DNA of 51,482 bases from the NCBI GenBank assembly GCA_012515055.1, contig JAAYZA010000362.1, positions 1 through 51,482 of the forward strand, in the 5' to 3' direction. A model generated the notes under the pieces. The model was not told the origin of the DNA, did no database searches, and saw only the letters and a list, made by a program, of their open reading frames with translations. The position numbers were made by a program, and so were the translations under genes. Each line of letters starts with the position of its first letter. Within the stretch, counting starts at the first letter, position 1. Below, in pieces: positions 45,658 to 51,482 of this stretch. This DNA is from Syntrophomonadaceae bacterium (lineage in GTDB: Bacteria; Bacillota; Syntrophomonadia; Syntrophomonadales; Syntrophomonadaceae).

Positions 45658-46626
45658 ATGGTACTGACGGAACGGGAAAATGAAATCCTGGCCCTATTAA
45701 AAAAAGAGCCCCTTCTTTCTCAGGTAGAGTTATCTGAACGGCTGGGTATCTCCAGATCTTCCCTGGCAGTGCATATTTCCAATCTGATGAAAAAGGGTGT
45801 CGTACTGGGTAAAGGCTATGTTATCAACCAGGAAGCTTCGATTGTGATTTTCGGGGAAAGCTGTATGCGTATAAACATAAACGAGTATCCGCAGAACAAG
45901 ATCGATATGCATTTAGGCGGTTTCGCCGTGGAAACTGCCCGGGCTTTGACCGAGCTGGGGGCCGCGGGCAAAATAGTGACTGTGATAGGTAAAGATGTGC
46001 TGGGTGATCATATTATTGATGAATTACAGGGGACTCAAATCGATGTCTCCGGTATTTCCCGTTATTACGGCAGCAGGAGCAGCCGGGTGGTCTACATTAA
46101 TGGTGCCCTGTCTTTTCAGGAAGGTATTGCCCGGACGGAATATGAGAAGGCTGCTGATGCCTGGGAGTGGGTGATCATGAATTCGGACTGGCTGCTGATT
46201 GATTCCCGGCTGCCGGAAGATATCTATACCAGGATGGTATCCAAAAATGAGGAAAGAATGCAGCTGACGGGAACCTGTATATATATTGCTCAGGGCATGG
46301 ACATTCCCCGCCATTGTACCAGGGCATCACTATTGGTGATTGGGCGGGAGTTTTCAGAAAATATTGATTATTTAAGTCGTAAAATGTTAGACTTGGTTAA
46401 GAATGGTCAAAAGCGTTGCGTCATCACAGATGGGCAAACCAGACTCATTTACATGGACCCGGAAAATTATATCGAGTATCCCTTGATGCCGAACCAGAGT
46501 TTTGCTATAAACGAACGTTTGCCTTTCCTGCTGGCGGGAATGGTCTATGGTCTGACCCGGCAATATCCTGTCAGGCAGGCGGTTCGGATAGCGGTAGGAA
46601 CAGCTTCCACCACTGAAGGAAGCTGA
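45658..46626 (+). CDS. Winged-helix regulator fused to a PfkB-like domain
   Basis: A 322-residue fusion. Residues 1-55 are a winged HTH (QVELSERLGISRSSLAVHISNLMKKGVV). The rest is a PfkB/ribokinase fold, with the substrate-side region MHLGGFAVETARALTELGAAGKIVTVIGKDVLGDHII near 83. The C-terminal kinase signature (normally D-T-x-G-A-G-D) is replaced by PNQSFAINERLPFLLAG, so the catalytic Asp is absent. A carbohydrate-sensing regulator without kinase activity is likely; similar pseudouridine-kinase-like fusions occur in Firmicutes. It lies between ftsK and rodZ. Confidence 0.75.
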   Translation: MVLTERENEILALLKKEPLLSQVELSERLGISRSSLAVHISNLMKKGVVLGKGYVINQEASIVIFGESCMRININEYPQNKIDMHLGGFAVETARALTELGAAGKIVTVIGKDVLGDHIIDELQGTQIDVSGISRYYGSRSSRVVYINGALSFQEGIARTEYEKAADAWEWVIMNSDWLLIDSRLPEDIYTRMVSKNEERMQLTGTCIYIAQGMDIPRHCTRASLLVIGREFSENIDYLSRKMLDLVKNGQKRCVITDGQTRLIYMDPENYIEYPLMPNQSFAINERLPFLLAGMVYGLTRQYPVRQAVRIAVGTASTTEGS

Positions 46627-46657
46627 AAACAGCATTTATAAAGGAGTGAATTGGTAA

Positions 46658-47401
46658 ATGCCATGGGGCGAAGAGTTAAAAAAGCGTCGCGAGGAGCTGG
46701 GCTGCACTCTGCAAACAGCGGAAGAAGGAACCAAGATACGCAAACTGTATTTGCAAGCCCTGGAAAATGATGATTTTGCTGTTTTACCTCCCCGAATATA
46801 CGCTATTGGATTCGTAAAAAATTATGCGCGCTTTCTGGGGCTGGATGAAGAAATTTTAGTCCGGCAATTCAAAGAACTGGCATATGGCAATGGAGCAGCT
46901 GATGAAGACTCAGATGGGGCAGCAAATCTGCCGAAACCGGCCGTATTACCATCCCTGCCGCCCTGGCTGAACATGAAGAACATAGCCGCGGCAGTGGTTT
47001 TTTTGCTGCTGGCTGTCTGGGTCGGTCAATACCTGGTAAATTATATGGCGGGACAAAGGATTGTGGAACAACCGCCGATCAAGCCCCCCATCGCTGAAAA
47101 ACAGGAACCTTCCGGCGGGGGTGTTATCGAGGTGCCGGATGAGGATGGAAATGTGGTGCCGGTGGATAATGTCAATCTTTCCATATCTGCCCGGCAGGAA
47201 TGCTGGCTGGAGGTCAGCATCGATGGAGTCAGCGATTATATTGGTTTAATGAAAGCCGGTGAAGAAAAAACCTTTATTGCAGACGAATCGATCTATATCA
47301 AGGCCGGCAATGCCGGCGGCATAGAAATTATAGTAAATGGTGAAAATCAGGGGATATTCGGCGAAATTGGTCAGGTTAAACGTCAGGAGTTTACCCTTTG
47401 A
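46658..47401 (+). CDS. rodZ: RodZ-like cytoskeletal protein
   Basis: A 247-residue protein with an N-terminal HTH_25 domain (LKKRREELGCTLQTAEEGTKI near 7, then YLQALENDDF), a short linker, a single transmembrane helix (about 107-128) and a periplasmic DUF4115 domain (residues about 165-247, with ECWLEVSIDGVSDY). RodZ couples MreB to the wall synthesis complex. AAGGAG precedes ATG 46658. The order ftsK, rodZ, rimO is common in Clostridia. Confidence 0.92.
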   Translation: MPWGEELKKRREELGCTLQTAEEGTKIRKLYLQALENDDFAVLPPRIYAIGFVKNYARFLGLDEEILVRQFKELAYGNGAADEDSDGAANLPKPAVLPSLPPWLNMKNIAAAVVFLLLAVWVGQYLVNYMAGQRIVEQPPIKPPIAEKQEPSGGGVIEVPDEDGNVVPVDNVNLSISARQECWLEVSIDGVSDYIGLMKAGEEKTFIADESIYIKAGNAGGIEIIVNGENQGIFGEIGQVKRQEFTL

Positions 47402-47431
47402 TATAACCGGGAATGGGAGTTAGTAAATTAA

Positions 47432-48760
47432 GTGGAAATTGGTTTTATCAGTCTCGGTTGTGCCAAAAACCGGGTGGACACTGAAATTATGATGGCCCTG
47501 GTACGCAAGAGTGAACATAAATTAACTAACAGCATTGAAAACGCTGACCTGGTGGTAATAAACACCTGTGGTTTCATAAATGCTGCCAAAGAAGAAGCCA
47601 TCGATCAGATTATCAATACCGGACAGCGGAAAGAAGAGGGTAAACTTCGCTATATTATTGCTGCCGGATGCCTGGCCCAGCGCTATGGGCAGGAATTATT
47701 GGATGAACTGCCGGAGATTGATGGATTGGTGGGTATATCAACCTATCACGATCTTCTCACAGTAATTGATCAGGTCACTGCCGGGCAGAGGCCTGCCTGC
47801 ATAAAACCTGCCCCCGCTGAGTTCATCGAAAGGGGAGAACGGGTCCTCTCCACACCGGCAGGTTCTGCATATATAAAGATTACTGAAGGCTGTGATAATC
47901 ACTGCACATATTGTGCCATCCCTTTGATCCGCGGGCCGCTGCGCTCCAATCCAGAAGCGGAAATTATCAAAGAAGCGGAGAATCTGGCTTTAAGGGGCAT
48001 CAAGGAATTGGTGATACTGGGTCAGGATACCGCTTTATATGGACGGGATCTGGGGATGAAAAACGGTTTGCCTTCGTTATTAAAGCAATTGAATCAGATC
48101 GAAGGGATCGAATGGATTCGTTTGATGTATTTGCATCCGGCCCATATCAATCAGGCTATTATCGAGGGGGTGGCAGAAAACAACAAGGTCATCCCTTATT
48201 TAGATATTCCCGTCCAGCATGCTGCCTCTGCCATCCTGAAAAGGATGAATAGGGGCCATGATCTGGAGCATCTATATGCACTGTTTGATGGGCTTAAAAC
48301 AGAGGTCAGGGATTTGGTCCTGCGAACTACGGTTATGACAGGATTCCCCGGGGAAACGGAGCGAGACTTCCGCCAATTGGCTGATTTTGTCAGCAGCATC
48401 CGCTTTGATTGGCTGGGGTGTTTTGCTTACAGCTCGGAAGAAGGTACCGCCGCGGCCCTCTGGCCCGATCAGATTCCGGAGGAGATCAAACAGGAGCGGA
48501 TGAACCAGATAATGAAGATACAAAGGAAAATTACCCGGCAAAAAAATATCAGTCGTCTGGGTCAGACTCTGCCGATATTGATAACTGGTCAAAAGAGCAG
48601 GAATTTATATACCGGGCGGGGCTATTATCAGGCTCCTGAAGTTGATGGGATCACCATCGTCAAGACCCCGCAGAAACTCAGCAAAGGAGAATTTGTTCCG
48701 GTCAGGCTCAAAGGGGTCAGATTATATGACATGATCGGTGAACTGGCCCTGGAGGAATAA
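47432..48760 (+). CDS. rimO: Ribosomal protein S12 methylthiotransferase
   Basis: RimO adds a methylthio group to the conserved aspartate of ribosomal protein S12. The 442-residue radical SAM enzyme has the N-terminal cluster cysteines C10, C46 and C80, the radical SAM cluster C154-x3-C158-x2-C161 (EGCDNHCTYC), and a C-terminal TRAM domain (about 375-440). LPEIDGLVG and VMTGFPGETE are typical. The start is GTG 47432 with GGGAG upstream. It ends at a strong terminator. Confidence 0.95.
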   Translation: MEIGFISLGCAKNRVDTEIMMALVRKSEHKLTNSIENADLVVINTCGFINAAKEEAIDQIINTGQRKEEGKLRYIIAAGCLAQRYGQELLDELPEIDGLVGISTYHDLLTVIDQVTAGQRPACIKPAPAEFIERGERVLSTPAGSAYIKITEGCDNHCTYCAIPLIRGPLRSNPEAEIIKEAENLALRGIKELVILGQDTALYGRDLGMKNGLPSLLKQLNQIEGIEWIRLMYLHPAHINQAIIEGVAENNKVIPYLDIPVQHAASAILKRMNRGHDLEHLYALFDGLKTEVRDLVLRTTVMTGFPGETERDFRQLADFVSSIRFDWLGCFAYSSEEGTAAALWPDQIPEEIKQERMNQIMKIQRKITRQKNISRLGQTLPILITGQKSRNLYTGRGYYQAPEVDGITIVKTPQKLSKGEFVPVRLKGVRLYDMIGELALEE

Positions 48761-48857
48761 AATAGACCAGGTGAAGGACCCTGGCCATGGAACTTACAGG
48801 GGCCTTTAAAGGCTGTGGAAATGCTGGTACAGATGAAAAAGTAAAGACCGGAAGTTA

Positions 48858-48909
48858 AAAGGCCCCGCTGTTCAGTTACTGGATGTAAATGATTTAAAGC
48901 GGGGCTTTT
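48858..48909 (+). terminator. Terminator after rimO
   Basis: A 12-bp stem (48858-48869 with 48898-48909, one G-U pair) with GGCCCCGCT in the 5' arm and a TTTTA end. It lies between convergent genes and may also serve the minus-strand thioesterase gene. Confidence 0.85.
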
Positions 48910-48945
48910 AGATGCTGCAATATATGCTTTTTTCAAAAACGAGGC

Positions 48946-49386
48946 TTATTTTCCGGTTTTCAGGATCATATAATTGGTCATAGCAGATGCAATGAGTTTT
49001 CCTTCCCGGTTAAAGCTTTCTCCCCTTAGACTTATGGTGGATCTTCCCTGGGACTGGACCCGGGCAATTATTTTCAATGTATCATCTTTCATTATAGGCC
49101 GATGAAAAGTGGTGCTGATATCAATGGTGGCAATGGGAACTTTATCGGTGACCAAATAACACAACTGGCCAAAGGTATTGTCAAAGGCTGCTACAATAAA
49201 TCCGCCCTGCATGGAACCGGCCAGATTAAGAAACTTTTCTGCTACGGGATAATCGACGGTGAGACTTTCCCCCGGCAGGTATTCCAGAGTTTTTTGATCC
49301 AGCAAAACAGAACATTGCGGTCGGTAATCCACTTTATCATAAATGAGCTTTAACAGTTCTGTCCGGTCAGTGATCGCTTCTTTCAA
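48946..49386 (-). CDS. PaaI-type thioesterase
   Basis: A 146-residue hotdog-fold protein. The signature region NLAGSMQGGFIVAAFDNTFGQL near 53 and a conserved FHRPIMKDDTLKI strand near 94 are typical of acyl-CoA thioesterases. The classical HGG is changed to MQGG, so the catalytic His is missing and the substrate is open. The TTG start (49386) is 7 nt after GGAGG. Confidence 0.8.
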   Translation of the reverse strand: MKEAITDRTELLKLIYDKVDYRPQCSVLLDQKTLEYLPGESLTVDYPVAEKFLNLAGSMQGGFIVAAFDNTFGQLCYLVTDKVPIATIDISTTFHRPIMKDDTLKIIARVQSQGRSTISLRGESFNREGKLIASAMTNYMILKTGK

Positions 49387-49514
49387 TTAAAACCCTCCTC
49401 CCCTTATTTAAATCCCAGTTTATTATGTAATGAAGTTTTTGGCAAAACCAAAGAACATCAGGCAAACAATGCCGATATTACCATATTTATAGTACGGAGT
49501 TGCAACTGTACCTG

Positions 49515-49523
49515 TGATATAAT
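49515..49523 (+). promoter_or_regulatory. Extended -10 before the membrane-anchored protein gene
   Basis: TGATATAAT gives a TATAAT (49518-49523) preceded by TGN. A TTGCAA is 12 bp upstream, too close for a -35. Confidence 0.5.
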
Positions 49524-49550
49524 GGCGGGGACAGGGGGGTGTTCAGACAG

Positions 49551-50090
49551 ATGAAACAACCGGTTAAAAAGATTCTTGCCGGGGCTGCTGCCCTGGTTAT
49601 AACCTGTGCATTTTTATTTTCCGGCTTAGGTTTTTATAATAATTATATCGTGAAGAAACCCTTGGTGCAGGCTTTAAATAATATTGACGGGGTCCAGGAG
49701 GTCAAGCTGGATAAAACCGAAGAAGATTACCGGATAATTGTGGCTTCGAAACAGGTGGAAAACCTGCAAAGCTTTTATATGCAGCTGGATGAAGCCGCCG
49801 CAGAGTATTTAGACCGCAGAGAATATAAACTGCAGCTTATAGATTGCCGGGATCAGCATTTGAACGACCTTTACAGCCAGTTGCAGCCCAGTATCTATGA
49901 GGCTTTAGCCAAGGATAATTATACCTGGCTGCAGGCGGAAATAGGAAAACAAATAAAGGGCTCCAGTCCTGATACTGGATACCAGTTTTATATCGATGAA
50001 AACAGAATTTATTTGCAGATGATCCAGGGGGATAAAAGCCTGTATGCAGTTATTCCCCGCAAGGTATCCGGGGAGGTTGTAAAGATATGA
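49551..50090 (+). CDS. Membrane-anchored protein of unknown function
   Basis: A 179-residue protein with a signal-anchor helix (about 9-30) and an alpha/beta extracytoplasmic domain (VQALNNIDGVQEVKLDKTEEDYRIIVASKQVENLQ and a YSQLQPSIYEALAKDNYTWLQAEIGKQI helix). No known family is recognised. Its stop is 11 nt before the FtsH-like gene, so the two are probably co-transcribed and may form a functional pair. ATG 49551 is used; a GTG at 49539 lies inside a G-run. Confidence 0.65.
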   Translation: MKQPVKKILAGAAALVITCAFLFSGLGFYNNYIVKKPLVQALNNIDGVQEVKLDKTEEDYRIIVASKQVENLQSFYMQLDEAAAEYLDRREYKLQLIDCRDQHLNDLYSQLQPSIYEALAKDNYTWLQAEIGKQIKGSSPDTGYQFYIDENRIYLQMIQGDKSLYAVIPRKVSGEVVKI

Positions 50091-50101
50091 GGGGAGAATC
50101 C

Positions 50102-51482
50102 ATGGTAAAAGAAATAGCGATGGGGGCAGGGGTAGGGCTGCTGATATTTCTGGCCGTGTTGGGAGTTAATACTGCCCCCCTCCTGTTTATACTTCTGGCC
50201 GGAGGGGCCCTGTATTATTTTACTGCCCTTCAGAACAGGGCGAATTTTCAAGAGGTAGGGAGCCAGGGACAGGGCAGTCACCTGCTCAGTTTTGATGATA
50301 TTGGCGGGCAGGATACAGCCATCAAAGAATTGCAGGAAGCCCTCGATTTTATAATCCATGCAGACGAGATCGGCCGGATGGGTATCAGGCCATTGAAAGG
50401 GGTCCTGCTGGCCGGGCCTCCGGGAACCGGTAAAACACTGCTGGCTCGGGCTGCTGCCGGTTATACCAGCTCAGCTTTTATCGCTGCTTCCGGCAGTGAA
50501 TTTATTGAAATGTATGCTGGGGTAGGGGCCAAAAGAGTGCGCAGTTTATTTGGAGAAGCGCGCAAAATAGCGATAAGGGAGAAAAAGTCCAGTGCTATTA
50601 TTTTTATTGATGAACTGGAAGTTTTAGGCGGGAAAAGGGGAAGTCACAGCAGCCATCTGGAATATGACCAGACCCTTAATCAATTATTAGTGGAAATGGA
50701 TGGTATTAACCAGGATAAAATCAGTATTCTGGTGATTGGGGCTACCAACCGGGCTGATTTGCTGGACCAGGCTCTGGTTAGACCCGGCAGGTTTGACCGT
50801 CAGGTTCAGGTGGGTCTGCCGGATAAAAAGGGGAGAGCACGGATACTGGCCCTGCATCTTAAAAACAAGAAAATCAAAGACCCGGCCCTGGTAGAGGAAA
50901 TAGCCCGCTCCACTTTCGGTTTTTCCGGCGCCCATATCGAAAGCCTGGCCAATGAGGCAGCAATTTTAGCCCGGCGGGAAAATGCGGCAGTTATTGAGAT
51001 GCATCATTTTAATGAGGCCGTTGATAAAGTCATCATGGGGGAAAAATTGGATCGACAGATATCCCCACAGGAAAGGGAAAGGGTCAGCATTCACGAAAGC
51101 GGCCATGCCCTTATCAGTGAGCTGACTGAACCGGGGTCAGTGTCTTCTTTAACCATTGTTCCCCGGGGCAAAGCCCTGGGATTTTTACGCAAGGCACCAC
51201 AGGATGATCAGCATTTATATATCGCTGAGCAATTGGAGAAACAGATCATGGTGACTTTAGCCGGTGCAGTAGCAGAAGAAATCAAATACGGCAGCAAGAG
51301 CACCGGAGCCAAAAATGATTTTGAGCAAGCCTGGGCCCTGGCCCGGGAAATAGTAGATTGCGGTTTATCCCCCCTGGGCATAGTAAACTCCAATGACACA
51401 CCCCGGGAAGTGATTTATGAACAATGCAAAGCCATCATCAGTCAGCTGGAGGAAAAAACCCGTAATCTTTTACAGGAGGAAG
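50102..51482 (+). CDS. FtsH-like AAA metalloprotease (3' end beyond window)
   Basis: The frame runs from ATG 50102 off the window end, 460 codons without a stop. The N-terminus has two adjacent transmembrane helices (about 6-22 and 25-42). A full AAA domain follows, with Walker A GPPGTGKT (residues 105-112), IIFIDELEVLGG and the second region of homology (ATNRADLLDQALVRPGRFDR). The M41 zinc site is HESGH (331-335) with the expected Asp in TGAKNDFEQA. The extracytoplasmic domain between the helices, normal in housekeeping FtsH, is missing. It follows GGGGAGA and the unknown membrane gene. Confidence 0.88.
   Translation, partial: MVKEIAMGAGVGLLIFLAVLGVNTAPLLFILLAGGALYYFTALQNRANFQEVGSQGQGSHLLSFDDIGGQDTAIKELQEALDFIIHADEIGRMGIRPLKGVLLAGPPGTGKTLLARAAAGYTSSAFIAASGSEFIEMYAGVGAKRVRSLFGEARKIAIREKKSSAIIFIDELEVLGGKRGSHSSHLEYDQTLNQLLVEMDGINQDKISILVIGATNRADLLDQALVRPGRFDRQVQVGLPDKKGRARILALHLKNKKIKDPALVEEIARSTFGFSGAHIESLANEAAILARRENAAVIEMHHFNEAVDKVIMGEKLDRQISPQERERVSIHESGHALISELTEPGSVSSLTIVPRGKALGFLRKAPQDDQHLYIAEQLEKQIMVTLAGAVAEEIKYGSKSTGAKNDFEQAWALAREIVDCGLSPLGIVNSNDTPREVIYEQCKAIISQLEEKTRNLLQEE

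Overview
The window reads as chromosome of an endospore-forming anaerobic Firmicute of the class Clostridia. The evidence is a Bacillus/Clostridium-type gene order (rbfA, nrnA, truB, ribF, rpsO, pnp, ylxY, carboxypeptidase, M16 peptidase, dut, ylmC/ymxH), sporulation genes (spoIIP, an alpha/beta SASP gene, a spoVM-like microgene, ylxY), strong AGGAGG-type ribosome binding sites, frequent TTG/GTG starts and a hybrid cluster protein. The taxon is inferred from content only; a Syntrophomonas-like or Peptococcales-like lineage would fit. I see no insertion sequence, prophage or CRISPR array. It is mostly core chromosome with a few accessory modules.

Layout. 1-9.9 kb: translation/RNA module (rbfA, nrnA, truB, ribF, rpsO, pnp) followed by a spore and cell-wall module (ylxY, D,D-carboxypeptidase, M16 peptidase, dut, PRC-barrel protein). 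10-16.6 kb: small HTH protein, guaB, an MgtC-like membrane protein, an SASP gene on the minus strand, a radical SAM protein, a class A PBP and azlCD. 16.8-22 kb: a five-gene run (Lon-like protease, lipoprotein, CxxC protein, alpha/beta hydrolase, Cys-rich protein), then DUF421 and DUF4363 membrane proteins. 22.2-25.1 kb: a nitrosative-stress module (Crp/Fnr regulator, hcp, ygbA-like gene) with a 28-bp palindrome centred exactly at -41.5 of the predicted hcp promoter. 25.3-30.6 kb: proC, a repeat-rich spacer, a phospholipase D-family protein, tRNA-Arg(CCG), spoIIP and ahcY (the last four on minus).

30.75-37.3 kb is the most interesting block: a GT4 glucosyltransferase, a GH57/DUF1957 branching enzyme, a second GH57 glucanotransferase-like enzyme and a SAM methyltransferase, all tightly spaced on one strand. 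This composition parallels the mycobacterial Rv3030-Rv3031-Rv3032 locus for methylglucose lipopolysaccharide, so a methylated alpha-glucan is a testable proposal.

37.4-51.5 kb: a D-2-hydroxyacid dehydrogenase, a hotdog thioesterase, a DUF3343 protein, a DinG-type helicase, a 21-codon spoVM-like gene followed by a structured terminator-ended RNA region, a TIGR04086-like membrane protein, uppP, ftsK/spoIIIE, an HTH-PfkB protein lacking the kinase signature, rodZ, rimO, a second thioesterase, a membrane-anchored protein and an FtsH-like protease cut by the window end.

Two genes described here, the SASP gene and the spoVM-like gene, are short enough to be lost by routine length cut-offs. All assignments come from reading motifs and context; no database search was run.
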